Below, in pieces: positions 44,666-54,993 of a stretch of 64,000 bases of DNA (within the stretch, counting starts at the first letter, position 1; every line of letters begins with the position of its first letter). The stretch is from Coriobacteriaceae bacterium (GTDB lineage Bacteria; Actinomycetota; Coriobacteriia; Coriobacteriales; Coriobacteriaceae): positions 54,375-118,374 of the forward strand of contig CABJEP010000001.1 in NCBI GenBank assembly GCA_902364645.1. Direction: 5' to 3'. The position numbers were made by a program, and so were the translations under genes. The notes beneath the pieces are model-generated. The model was given only the letters and a program-made list of their open reading frames with translations. It had not been told where the DNA came from and made no database searches.

Positions 44666-44802
44666 GTCTTGATCTGTAACAGTAAACCGTTCTTCAGGCC
44701 CCTAAACGTTACAGATTTAGACAAACCAGCGGTGCCCAAGCGTTCGTCTCGATCTGTAACAGATAGGCTGGTTTTTTGTCCCCAAACGTTACAGATCGAG
44801 AC
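44666..44802. repeat. Family B hairpin array, cluster 3 (2 units)
   Basis: Units 44666-44722 and 44746-44802, 57 bp each, 23-bp linker. It is the entire gap between the unknown gene at 44843 and the endonuclease-like gene, so if these two are co-transcribed the hairpins are in the mRNA. Confidence 0.95.
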
Positions 44803-44842
44803 AAAAAGGCAAAAGGCAAGGCAGGCGACAACCACCCATCCC

Positions 44843-45550
44843 CTACTCCCACTCCTGCTCGTAGATGTTGAGCGACTTTACGTACCGCCCCTGGACGCCC
44901 ATGATGTCGCGGACCAGACGCAAGAAGAAGCTGATGCACGAGGTGTCAAAGCCGTCCTGCAGGTCCTCCGGATGCACCGCACCCGGCCCATCGACCGCCG
45001 TATCGCTCAGCCGCGCGATGTCATACAGGTAGAGCTGTCCCGCCGTAAGCCAGACATCATCGACGCAGGCGAGGCGCACCGCAATCGCGCCGTCACTCCA
45101 GTGCTCCTTCTGCACGATATGCGGATCGTAGACATCAAAGCGATGATCGGTGCGCGTGTCCTTCAGCACGACCATGCCGGACGCAGGATCCTTGTCCAAA
45201 ATGCCAAAGCGCGAGAAATACTGCGTGTCGCGTACCTGCTCGAGCCGCTTGAGCGAGGCAGGCGAAAGCGATGCCGGCGGCTCGTCAACATATAGCTCGA
45301 GCAGCGTTTTGCCATGGCGATAGGGGCGCTCAAACAGCAGCCAATCGGTAAACGCCATGTTGTAGGCCATGATTTCGTTTTGCGAAGGCTCGGTGCAATA
45401 GCTGAGCCACGGGTCGACAATGATCTCGAACTGTTCGCGCGCCGGCTCCAGGAATTGAAACTTCCGCAGCATCCAAAAGTGAGCCATGTCGGCAATATCG
45501 TTGCCGACGGCTTCAGCCAGCTCTGCTCGGTCAAAAGCGTGGTCAGTCAT
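44843..45550 (-). CDS. Hypothetical protein, 235 aa
   Basis: A real gene by its ribosome site (GGAGGA 5 nt before ATG), codon bias and length. Acidic, soluble, rich in aromatic residues (WMLRKFQFLEPAREQFEI, YNMAFTDWLLFERPYRHGKTLLE). No signal peptide or membrane span. No family recognised. Could be co-transcribed with the AbiEi/endonuclease-like gene downstream. Confidence 0.75.
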   Translation of the reverse strand: MTDHAFDRAELAEAVGNDIADMAHFWMLRKFQFLEPAREQFEIIVDPWLSYCTEPSQNEIMAYNMAFTDWLLFERPYRHGKTLLELYVDEPPASLSPASLKRLEQVRDTQYFSRFGILDKDPASGMVVLKDTRTDHRFDVYDPHIVQKEHWSDGAIAVRLACVDDVWLTAGQLYLYDIARLSDTAVDGPGAVHPEDLQDGFDTSCISFFLRLVRDIMGVQGRYVKSLNIYEQEWE

Positions 45551-45850
45551 GGCATCCTCCTCAAACTGATGGACCTCAATTTGAGCTTACAAGGAGGGTG
45601 GGCAGCCACGACCAGCGCGGGCAAAATAGGCCTCCGGCTGCAAACCAGATGCTGACCAAACACTTGACGAAAAGCTTGACCGAAAATGCGCGCCGCAACA
45701 AAACCGCAGGTAAACATCGACGGCCAACCCGCCCTTTTGAGCCAGATGCCCGCAGCCACCACTTAAACAACAGGTGACCACAGCCCAAGAAGTCGACAAA
45801 TGAACGCCCGTACGTCGACAAACGAGCAAACTGCTCGCAAATCCGCAAGG
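45551..45850. other. Gene-free stretch, possibly a degenerate repeat
   Basis: 300 bp between the hypothetical gene and a family C palindrome. Minus-strand frames read through it without ribosome sites or recognisable motifs. From memory, its translated sequence recurs in Collinsella intergenic DNA; not verified. Confidence 0.4.
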
Positions 45851-45935
45851 AGTGTCCCCGAATGCCGACAGAAAAGGAACGTCCCTAACTGCCGGCACTT
45901 AGGGACGTTCCTTTTGTGCCGGCAGTTGGGGACAG
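45851..45935. repeat. Family C long palindrome
   Basis: About 36-bp imperfect arms: AGTGTCCCCGAATGCCGACA ... GGAACGTCCCTA on the left and TAGGGACGTTCC ... GGCAGTTGGGGACAG on the right, with a 12-nt centre ACTGCCGGCACT. Lies 39 bp beyond the gltD stop. Confidence 0.88.
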
Positions 45936-45974
45936 CCCTTGCCGATTCGATTGTTGAATATCTCCGTGACTACT

Positions 45975-47456
<1,482 letters not shown>

Positions 47457-47461
47457 GGCAC

Positions 47462-50400
47462 TTACGCCTCCTTCTTGGTCGAAGCAACAGAGCTGGCGGC
47501 GGCGGGCACAGCACCAGCGACACCACCCGCCACATCGAAGCGAGCGACATCCGCGGCGCTCGCGCGACCGGTCACAATGTCAAACGCCAGCTCCTCGGCC
47601 TGCGCATGCGTCTTGCCGACGGCCTCGGCGGCGGCGACAATCGCCAGCACGCGCTCATACTCGGTCGGAATGACCTTCACAAAGTGCTTACTCATCGTCT
47701 CAAAGCTGTAGAGCAGCTTAATGCCGCGTGGACTCTGTGTCGCGTCCACGTGCTCCTGGATGAGCTCGCGAATCTGCGCCAGCTCGACGGCCGTCGGGGC
47801 CTTAAGCTCGACGCTCTCGTGGTTCACGCGGGCGTCGAGCGTGCCGTATTGGTCAAAGACATAGGCCACGCCACCCGTCATACCGGCGGCGAAGTTCTGC
47901 CCGACCTCACCCAGGATGAGCGCCAGACCGCCCGTCATGTACTCGCAGCCATGGTTGCCGCAGCCCTCGACCACCACGGTGGCACCGGAGTTGCGTACGC
48001 CAAAGCGCTGGCCCGCCAGACCGTTAATGAAGCCGCGGCCGCTCGTAGCGCCAAAGAACGCAACGTTGCCCACAATGATGTTCTCGTCGAACTTGTAGGT
48101 CGCATGCGGGTTGGGGCGCACAGACACCTCGCCGCCCGAAAGGCCCTTGCCAAAGTAGTCGTTGGCGTCACCGCACACGTTGAGCGTAATGCCGCGCGGC
48201 AGGAAGGCGCCAAAGCTCTGACCGGCCGAACCATCGCAATCGATGGTGATGGAGCCGGCGGGCAGGCCCTCGGGATGAGCCTTGGTCACCGCGTTGCCCA
48301 GGATGGTGCCCACGCAGCGGTTGACGTTGGCGATATCGGCGCGGAAACGAATCGGACGCAGGTGCGCACGGGCATCGGCCGTATAGGGCACGAACAACGT
48401 GGAGTCGAGCGTCTTGTCGAGCTCGCTGTCGGCAGCCATCTGCGGCAGGAAGTGACGACCGTCGGCACCCGGGATATGGGCACCAAACTCGCAGGTCGCG
48501 CTCGCCAGCACGGGCGACAGATCGAGCAGGTTGGCCTTGCGGTTGCCCGGGACCTCGATCTGGCGCAAGCACTCGGGGTGGCCGACCATCTCGTCGACGG
48601 TGCGGAAACCCAGGCTCGCCATAACCTCGCGCAGCTGCTCGGCCACAAAGAGCATAAAGTGCTCAACGTGCTCGGGCTTACCGCGGAAGCCGTGACGCAG
48701 GCGGCAGTTTTGCGTGGCGATGCCGGCCGGGCAGGTATCCTGCTGACAGTCACGCTGCATGAGGCAACCCATGGAGATGAGCGGCATGGTCGCAAAGCCA
48801 AACTCCTCGGCGCCCAGCAAGCAGGCGACGGCGACATCGGTGCCGTCCATGAGCTTGCCGTCGGCCTCGAGCACCACGCGCGAGCGCAGGCCGTTTTGCA
48901 GCAGCGTCTGTTGAGCCTCGGCAAGACCGAGCTCCAGCGGCAGACCGGCGTGCCAGATAGAGTCGCGCGCAGCGGCACCCGAGCCGCCGTTGTGGCCGCT
49001 GATCAAGATCTTGTCGGCAGCACCCTTGGCCACGCCGGTGGCGATGGTGCCGACGCCCGCCTCACTGACCAGCTTGACCGACACGCGCGCGCCGGGGTTG
49101 GCGTTCTTAAGGTCAAAGATCAGCTCTGCCAGGTCCTCGATGGAGTAGATGTCGTGGTGCGGCGGAGGCGAGATCAGGCCGATGCCGGGAGTGGACTGAC
49201 GGACCTCGGCAATCCAAGGGTAGACCTTCTTGCCGGGCAGGTGGCCGCCCTCGCCGGGCTTGGCGCCCTGGGCCATCTTAATCTGAATCTCAAAGGCGCT
49301 GCACAGATAGCGGCTCGTCACGCCAAAGCGCGCACTTGCCACCTGCTTGATCGCGGAGTTCTTGGAGTCGCCGTTGGCCAGCGGGGTCTCGCGACGCGGG
49401 TCCTCGCCGCCCTCGCCTGAGTTGGAACGGCCATGCAGACGGTTCATAGCGATAGCCATGCACTCGTGCGCCTCTTTGCTGATGGAGCCGTACGACATGG
49501 CGCCGGTGTTAAAGCGGCGGACGATGTTGAGCGCGGGCTCGACCTCGTCGAGTGCCACCGGGGTGCGGCCGCTGGCATCAAAGTCGAGCAAGTCGCGCAG
49601 GCGCACGGCACGGCCGGTACGGTGCAGACGGGCGCTGTACTCCTTAAAGGTGTCGTAGCTGTCCTCACGGCAGGCGGTCTGCAGCAGGTAGACGGTCTGG
49701 GGGTCGATGAGGTGTTCCTCGCCGCCGAGCGGGCGCCACTTGGTCAGACCCAGCGTAGGCAGCTGATCGGGAGCCGGGCTCTTAAGGATGGCGAGCGCGG
49801 CGTCGTAGCGCTCGTTTTGCTCGCGCTCAACGTCCTCGACACCCATACCACCCACACGGCTCACCGTGCCGGCGAAGTACGCGTTGACGAACTCCGGCGT
49901 AAAGCCCACGGCCTCGAAGATCTGCGCCGAATGGTAGCTCTGCACTGTGGAGATGCCCATCTTGGACATGATGGAGACGATGCCGGCGGTCGCAGCCTTG
50001 TTGTAGTTGGCGATGCCCTGCTCGGCCGTCACGTCCAGGTCGCCGCGTGCCGCCAGATCGCGGATGCACGCATGTGCGTTGTACGGATAGATGCCGCTCG
50101 CGGAGTAGCCCACCAGCGCCGCAAAGTCGTGCGGGGACACGGCGTCGCCACACTCCACCACGATGTCGGCAAAAGTACGCACGCCGGCGCGGATCAGGTG
50201 GTTGTGCACGCATCCCACGGCGAGCAGTGACGGCACAGGGACCTCGCCCGCCGCAGCACGGTCGCTCAGCACCACGATGTTCACGCCATCGCGGACCGCA
50301 GCCTCGACGTCCTCGGCAAGCTGCTTGAGCCCAGCCTGCAGCGCGCCCTCGCCGGCATCGCGGCGGTAGACGGCACGGAAGCGGCGGGTCTTAAAGCCCA

Positions 50401-52159
50401 CGCGGTCGATGGCGCAGATGCGGTCAAACTCCTCCTCGCTCAGCAGCGGACGCTCCAGGCGCACCAGCTGGCAGGCCGTACGGGAATCCTCAAGCAGGTT
50501 GCCGTGGTTGCCCAGGTAGAGCGTGGTCGAAGTTACCATATGCTCACGCAGGGCATCGATCGGAGGATTCGTGACCTGAGCGAACAGCTGATAGAAGTAG
50601 TCAAAGAACGAGCGCGTCTTCTTGGACAGGCAGGCCAGCGGTGCGTCGATGCCCATCGAGGCGAGTGGGGCCTTGCCCTGCTGGGCCATAGGACGCACGA
50701 CCTCGTCGACGTCATCCCAGTGGTAGCCGAGCTTGGCCATACGCACGGCGGCGGGCACCTCGGCGTCCTCGGCGGGCGCGGGCGCGGCGGACTCATCGAG
50801 CGCGTCGACGGCCAGCGTCTCCTCGGCAATCCAGTCGTGGTAGGGCTTCTCCTTGGCATAGCGGGCGCGCAGCTCGTCGTTGTAGATGACGCGGCCGCGG
50901 GCAAAATCGACCTCGAGCATCTGGCCCGGTCCCAGGCAGCCGCTCGTCAGGATGTTCTCGGGGCGCACCTCGATGGTGCCCACTTCGCTTGCCAGCATAA
51001 AGCGGCCATCGCGCGTCACGTAGTAGCGGGCGGGGCGCAAGCCGTTGCGGTCGAGGGCGGCGCCCAGCGTGCGACCGTCGGTAAAGGCGATGGCCGCCGG
51101 GCCGTCCCAGGGCTCCATGAGCATGGACTGGTAGGCGTCGTAGGCGCGGCGCTCCTCGCTCAGACTGTCGTTGTGGTCCCACGGCTCAGGTAGCAGCATG
51201 GACGCAGCGCGCGTAAGCGGGCGACCGTTCATAACCAAAAACTCAAGCACGTTGTCCAAAATCGCCGAGTCGGAACCCTCGCGGTTGATGATGGGCATCA
51301 CGCGCTCAAGATCGTGCTGCAGCACGGGGCTGTACAGGTTGGGCTCGCGGGCGCGAATCCAGTTGACGTTGCCCTTGAGGGTGTTGATCTCGCCGTTGTG
51401 GATGATAAAACGGTTGGGGTGCGCACGCTCCCAGCTGGGCGTGGTGTTGGTGGAGTAGCGCGAGTGGACGAGCGCAACGGCCGTCTTGACAGCGGCGTCG
51501 TTGAGATCGATGAAGAAGCGGCGCATCTGCGTGGCGACGAGCATGCCCTTGTACACGATAGTGCGCGAGCTCATGGAGCAGACGTAGAAGATCTTGTCGC
51601 GCAGGGCAAACTCGGCGTCGGCCTTCTTCTCGATAGTGCGACGGCACACGTACAGGCGGCGCTCGAAGGCGTCACCCGCCGGCGTATCGTCGGGGCGGCC
51701 CAGAAAGGCTTGCAGAATGGTGGGCATGCAGGCGCGTGCCGTCTCGCCCAGGTCGTGCGGGTCGACGGGCACCTCGCGCCAAAAGAGCAGCGGCACGCCG
51801 GCCTCGGCGCAGCCCTCCTCAAACACGCGACGGGCATCCTCTACGCCCTTGTCGTCCTGCGGAAAGAACAGCATGGCCACGCCATAGTCGCCCTCTGCCG
51901 GCAGAATCTGGCCGCACTTTTGAGCCTCTTTGCGAAAAAAGTGATGCGGAACCTGGAACAGGATACCGGCACCGTCGCCGGTGTTCTTCTCGAGTCCCGT
52001 GCCGCCGCGGTGCTCCAAGTTGACCAGAATGGACAGCGCGTCGTCCAGAATCTGGTGATGGCGCTCACCGTTGATATCGGCAAGTGCGCCGATGCCACAT
52101 GCATCGTGGTCGAATTCGGGGCGATAAAGGCCCTGCTGTTGAGCGGAATCTGCCTGCAT
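47462..52159 (-). CDS. gltB: Glutamate synthase large subunit
   Basis: 1565 aa. Makes glutamate from glutamine and 2-oxoglutarate. Class II amidotransferase at the N-terminus; the catalytic cysteine would be Cys21 after propeptide removal (EFDHDACGIGAL). Central domain, FMN domain with SGHNGGSGAAARDS, 3Fe-4S cysteines (CLMQRDCQQDTCPAG) and the C-terminal beta-helix with repeated G-x-x-x-G segments (GLSGGEVSVRP). Full length for the family. First gene of the operon with gltD. Confidence 0.97.
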   Translation of the reverse strand: MQADSAQQQGLYRPEFDHDACGIGALADINGERHHQILDDALSILVNLEHRGGTGLEKNTGDGAGILFQVPHHFFRKEAQKCGQILPAEGDYGVAMLFFPQDDKGVEDARRVFEEGCAEAGVPLLFWREVPVDPHDLGETARACMPTILQAFLGRPDDTPAGDAFERRLYVCRRTIEKKADAEFALRDKIFYVCSMSSRTIVYKGMLVATQMRRFFIDLNDAAVKTAVALVHSRYSTNTTPSWERAHPNRFIIHNGEINTLKGNVNWIRAREPNLYSPVLQHDLERVMPIINREGSDSAILDNVLEFLVMNGRPLTRAASMLLPEPWDHNDSLSEERRAYDAYQSMLMEPWDGPAAIAFTDGRTLGAALDRNGLRPARYYVTRDGRFMLASEVGTIEVRPENILTSGCLGPGQMLEVDFARGRVIYNDELRARYAKEKPYHDWIAEETLAVDALDESAAPAPAEDAEVPAAVRMAKLGYHWDDVDEVVRPMAQQGKAPLASMGIDAPLACLSKKTRSFFDYFYQLFAQVTNPPIDALREHMVTSTTLYLGNHGNLLEDSRTACQLVRLERPLLSEEEFDRICAIDRVGFKTRRFRAVYRRDAGEGALQAGLKQLAEDVEAAVRDGVNIVVLSDRAAAGEVPVPSLLAVGCVHNHLIRAGVRTFADIVVECGDAVSPHDFAALVGYSASGIYPYNAHACIRDLAARGDLDVTAEQGIANYNKAATAGIVSIMSKMGISTVQSYHSAQIFEAVGFTPEFVNAYFAGTVSRVGGMGVEDVEREQNERYDAALAILKSPAPDQLPTLGLTKWRPLGGEEHLIDPQTVYLLQTACREDSYDTFKEYSARLHRTGRAVRLRDLLDFDASGRTPVALDEVEPALNIVRRFNTGAMSYGSISKEAHECMAIAMNRLHGRSNSGEGGEDPRRETPLANGDSKNSAIKQVASARFGVTSRYLCSAFEIQIKMAQGAKPGEGGHLPGKKVYPWIAEVRQSTPGIGLISPPPHHDIYSIEDLAELIFDLKNANPGARVSVKLVSEAGVGTIATGVAKGAADKILISGHNGGSGAAARDSIWHAGLPLELGLAEAQQTLLQNGLRSRVVLEADGKLMDGTDVAVACLLGAEEFGFATMPLISMGCLMQRDCQQDTCPAGIATQNCRLRHGFRGKPEHVEHFMLFVAEQLREVMASLGFRTVDEMVGHPECLRQIEVPGNRKANLLDLSPVLASATCEFGAHIPGADGRHFLPQMAADSELDKTLDSTLFVPYTADARAHLRPIRFRADIANVNRCVGTILGNAVTKAHPEGLPAGSITIDCDGSAGQSFGAFLPRGITLNVCGDANDYFGKGLSGGEVSVRPNPHATYKFDENIIVGNVAFFGATSGRGFINGLAGQRFGVRNSGATVVVEGCGNHGCEYMTGGLALILGEVGQNFAAGMTGGVAYVFDQYGTLDARVNHESVELKAPTAVELAQIRELIQEHVDATQSPRGIKLLYSFETMSKHFVKVIPTEYERVLAIVAAAEAVGKTHAQAEELAFDIVTGRASAADVARFDVAGGVAGAVPAAASSVASTKKEA

Positions 52160-52292
52160 CGCGATCCTCCCCTAGAAATATGACAGTCAGTTGAATAGGC
52201 ATACTAGGAGCATCGCCGGTCCGCTGTGTTTCCCACCCGTTTCGAAACAATCGCGTAACGCACGCGGGACATCTACGTCTTGCCATCAAACG

Positions 52293-52346
52293 CGTACATC
52301 AGCCTCCAAACATGTCAAAAAACGACATCTTTGGAGGCTGACGTAC
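52293..52346. repeat. Long palindrome upstream of gltB
   Basis: 23-nt arms GTACATCAGCCTCCAAACATG / GATCTTTGGAGGCTGACGTAC-type (21 of 23 paired) with a 7-nt A-rich loop, in the 326-bp divergent gap before gltB and mntH. No clear promoter for gltB was fixed; an AT-rich stretch with TTAGCCTAAAA (52428-52438) before mntH may be a metal-regulator site. Confidence 0.8.
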
Positions 52347-52485
52347 ACCTTTTGGAGCAGAACAGCATGTCCCCAATGCACCAACCAATCCCCGCTGGAC
52401 CAATATTTTGTTAGTCTTGGTTAACTTTTTAGCCTAAAACGGGTATCCTTTGCGGCGTCAAGCAAACGGCACGCAGGAGCGCACC

Positions 52486-53742
52486 ATGATCAACCATCTC
52501 AAACATCATTTTGGCTCCCGACGCACCGGTGGTCACGGAGGCCTAGACATTGCGCGGCATATCGGCCCCGGGCTGCTCGTGACCGTCGGCTTTATCGACC
52601 CGGGCAACTGGGCCTCCAATATGGCCGCGGGCTCGCAGTTTGGCTACGCGCTGCTGTGGATCGTCACGCTGTCCACGATTATGCTCATTGTGCTGCAGCA
52701 CAACGCTGCGCACCTGGGTATCGCCACGGGCGCCTGCCTTGCCGAGGCCACGACACGTTACCTCCCCCGCTTCGTTGGACGCACGGTACTCGCCAGTGCC
52801 TATCTCGCGACTGTCGCCACCGCCATGGCCGAAGTCCTGGGTGGCGCGATTGCCCTTCAAATGCTCTTTGGGCTGCCCGTGCGCGCGGGCTGCGTCATCG
52901 TGGCGGCAGTATCGATGGCGATGCTCATGATGAACTCCTACAAGCATGCCGAACGCTGGATCATCGCCTTCGTAGGCGTGGTAGGACTCTCGTTTTTGGC
53001 CGAGCTTGCACTAGTCAAGGTCGACTGGCCGCAAGCCGCCGCAAGCTGGATCACGCCTAGTATGCCCACTGGCTCTGCCGCGATTATCGTGAGCGTTCTG
53101 GGTGCGGTCGTTATGCCACACAACCTTTTTCTGCACTCCGAGGTCATCCAATCCATGCACTTCGAAGGCCAAGGCGAGCAGGTTATCGAAGAACGTCTGC
53201 GCTACGAGCTCTTCGACACGCTCTTTTCGATGGGCGTGGGCTGGGCAATCAACTCGGCCATGGTCATCCTTGCCGCAACGACCTTCTTTGCGCACGGCAT
53301 GGTCGTAGACGACCTCGCCGTCGCAGCGGCCACACTCTCCCCCATTCTGGGCCCGGCGAGCTCGACCATCTTTGCGGTAGCGCTGCTGTTCGCGGGACTA
53401 TCGAGCAGCGTGACAGCGGGCATGGCGGCGGGAACCATCACTGCGGGCATGTTCGACGAGGAATACGACATCCACGACCGACATTCCTCGATCGGGGTGG
53501 CGGCCTGTTTCGTCGGCGCAGTGACGGCGTGCCTGGTCGTCCCAAATCCTTTTGAAGGTCTCATCTGGAGTCAGGCGCTGCTGTCGCTTCAGCTGCCGAT
53601 TACGGTCTTTGTGCTCATACGGCTCACCAGCTCACGCCGCGTCATGGGCAAATATGCCAATTCGCGCCCGCTCAACGCGCTGCTCGTAGGGATCGGTGCC
53701 ATCGTGACGATTCTCGATGTCGTGTTGTTGACAGGGATGTAA
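52486..53742 (+). CDS. mntH: Nramp-family divalent metal transporter (MntH-like)
   Basis: 418 aa, about 11 spans. Metal-binding motifs: DPGN in GFIDPGNWASN (TM1) and MPHNLFLHS (TM6), the pair that selects Mn2+/Fe2+ with a Met nearby. Proton-driven uptake across the cytoplasmic membrane. ATG at 52486 with AGGAG 6 nt upstream. Monocistronic, followed by family B cluster 4. Confidence 0.93.
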   Translation: MINHLKHHFGSRRTGGHGGLDIARHIGPGLLVTVGFIDPGNWASNMAAGSQFGYALLWIVTLSTIMLIVLQHNAAHLGIATGACLAEATTRYLPRFVGRTVLASAYLATVATAMAEVLGGAIALQMLFGLPVRAGCVIVAAVSMAMLMMNSYKHAERWIIAFVGVVGLSFLAELALVKVDWPQAAASWITPSMPTGSAAIIVSVLGAVVMPHNLFLHSEVIQSMHFEGQGEQVIEERLRYELFDTLFSMGVGWAINSAMVILAATTFFAHGMVVDDLAVAAATLSPILGPASSTIFAVALLFAGLSSSVTAGMAAGTITAGMFDEEYDIHDRHSSIGVAACFVGAVTACLVVPNPFEGLIWSQALLSLQLPITVFVLIRLTSSRRVMGKYANSRPLNALLVGIGAIVTILDVVLLTGM

Positions 53743-53769
53743 TGGGGCGGGGCACCTACTCAGGCAAAC

Positions 53770-53906
53770 GTCTCGATCTGTAACATCTAGACCCGCTTTC
53801 GATGTCTAGATGTTACAGATTGAGATCTTCTGCCGGACGGTTTTGGTTTGTCTCGATATGTAACAAGTGGGCCCAATTTCCACCGTTAGATGTTACAGAT
53901 TGAGAC
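53770..53906. repeat. Family B hairpin array, cluster 4 (2 units)
   Basis: Units 53770-53826 and 53850-53906, 57 bp each, 23-bp linker. The first unit's centre is itself palindromic (TCTAGAC ... GTCTAGA), so the stem extends. 27 bp after the mntH stop. Confidence 0.95.
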
Positions 53907-53974
53907 AAAAGGTCGGCCGGACTCACAACAGACAGGATCGGCCAACAGCAACCGTGATCCCTTGGGGGCGGAGG

Positions 53975-54010
53975 AAAAGGGCCCCGGCCGAGAATTCGAC
54001 CGAGGCCCTT
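53975..54010 (-). terminator. Terminator of the rubredoxin gene
   Basis: Minus strand AAGGGCCTCGGTCG / CTCGGCCGGGGCCCTT with an AATT loop followed by TTCCTCC. 40 bp after the rubredoxin stop. Confidence 0.75.
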
Positions 54011-54049
54011 GGACAGAGCTATGTTCGGCTTTCGCCGTGTGTCTGCGAG

Positions 54050-54193
54050 CTACTCCTCGACGAGCTCAAACTGATCGGGACCGACGCCGCACACCGGGCA
54101 CACATAATCCTCGGGCAGCTCGGGCGTATCGACCTCAACCTCGTAACCGCAAACGACGCACACGAACTTATACGTCTTCTTCTCCTCAGCCAT
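54050..54193 (-). CDS. Rubredoxin-like protein, 47 aa
   Basis: Encodes [20 protein letters not shown] ... and ends [20 protein letters not shown]. The two CxxC pairs (residues 12/15 and 32/35) form the Fe(SCys)4 site, and YKFVCxxCGYEVE and [12 protein letters not shown] are family signatures. One-electron carrier in the cytosol. GAGAGGAG about 8 nt before the ATG. 89 bp downstream of a flavin reductase gene, which suggests they work together. It is slightly shorter than the usual 52-54 aa. Confidence 0.92.
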   Translation of the reverse strand: MAEEKKTYKFVCVVCGYEVEVDTPELPEDYVCPVCGVGPDQFELVEE

Positions 54194-54282
54194 GATGTTC
54201 TCCTCTCAAACGCGACTGGTGATGTACTTCATTTATCAGTATAGATTCTCAATAATATAATGCAAGTATTTTTAAAACATTT

Positions 54283-54786
54283 CTAGCCTTGATACGAGGA
54301 CGCCTTCGGAGGCGTCTTGCCCTTCAGGACCTTATGGTAGTAATCGTAGGTGAGCGGCGTCTCGTCACTCAAGCGCTCGGCATCCTCGACCTCGCCGATA
54401 AACAGTAGATGCGTGCCAACATCCACAGTGTCGATCAAATGGCAGCTAAACAGGGCCGCCGCGTGCTCGGGCACATAGGGCATGCCCAGAGCCGTCTCGC
54501 GGGTCTCGTATTTGGCAAACTTGTCATAATCGCTGCTGGTGCGGAACCCAAAGTTACCGATGTAGAGCATATCGGCGGTCTGATCGATCACGGTCAGCGC
54601 GAACGCTTTGGCCGAAGCGATGACGCCCGAGGTGACGTTGTCCTTGTTCACGGCAACCGAAATGCGCGGCGGCATGGACGTCACCTGCACCGCAGTGTTG
54701 ATGACGCAGCCGGCACGCAGCCCGTCTGCCGCGGCGCTCACCACGTACAGACCGCTCGGCATGGTAAAGAACGCAGTTTTGTCCAT
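54283..54786 (-). CDS. Flavin reductase-like FMN-binding protein
   Basis: 167 aa split-barrel flavoprotein: MPSGLYVVSAAADGLRAGCVINTAVQVTSMPPRISVAVNK is the FMN-binding start of the flavin reductase/flavoredoxin family, and AALFSCHLIDTVDVGTHLLFIGEV closes it. Start at 54786 after GGGGAG. With the downstream rubredoxin it resembles a split form of high-molecular-weight rubredoxins (flavin reductase-rubredoxin fusions), which serve oxygen or NO reduction with flavodiiron proteins. No flavodiiron gene is in the window. Confidence 0.9.
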   Translation of the reverse strand: MDKTAFFTMPSGLYVVSAAADGLRAGCVINTAVQVTSMPPRISVAVNKDNVTSGVIASAKAFALTVIDQTADMLYIGNFGFRTSSDYDKFAKYETRETALGMPYVPEHAAALFSCHLIDTVDVGTHLLFIGEVEDAERLSDETPLTYDYYHKVLKGKTPPKASSYQG

Positions 54787-54834
54787 AACGATCACTCCCC
54801 TAGCTCGGGTTGGAACCTCATGGATGTATGTACC

Positions 54835-54871
54835 CACAAAAAAGGCAGCGCCCATAACGGACGCCGCCTTT
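54835..54871 (-). terminator. Terminator upstream of the flavin reductase gene
   Basis: Minus strand AAAGGCGGCG ... CGCTGCCTTT followed by TTTTGTGG. Ends the smpB transcript before the flavin reductase gene. Confidence 0.7.
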
Positions 54872-54913
54872 GAAACATATGTGTCAGAACAGTAAGAAAG
54901 ATGAGACGCCCGC

Positions 54914-54981
54914 AGTTGCGGTGAAATAGGGACTGAATAGCCCCCTCAAACAGGCAAACCAGTCCGTATTCCACCGCAACT
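54914..54981. repeat. Family A palindrome, copy 4
   Basis: Left arm AGTTGCGGTGAAATAGGGAC; right arm GTCCGTATTCCACCGCAACT with the same two departures from perfect pairing as copy 3; centre 24 nt. 12 bp after the smpB stop. Confidence 0.9.
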
Positions 54982-54993
54982 TATGAAGGACGG

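Noticed and set aside
44599..44835. Small minus-strand coding frame across family B cluster 3
   Set aside because: It is a translation of the hairpin repeats; no ribosome site, and similar frames arise at other clusters.
45547..45898. Minus-strand frames of 71-103 aa
   Set aside because: Mutually overlapping in several frames, low protein likeness, no ribosome site; treated as non-coding.
52347..52485. Manganese (yybP-ykoY) riboswitch before mntH
   Set aside because: Leader too short and without the conserved loops; at most a DtxR/MntR-like site.
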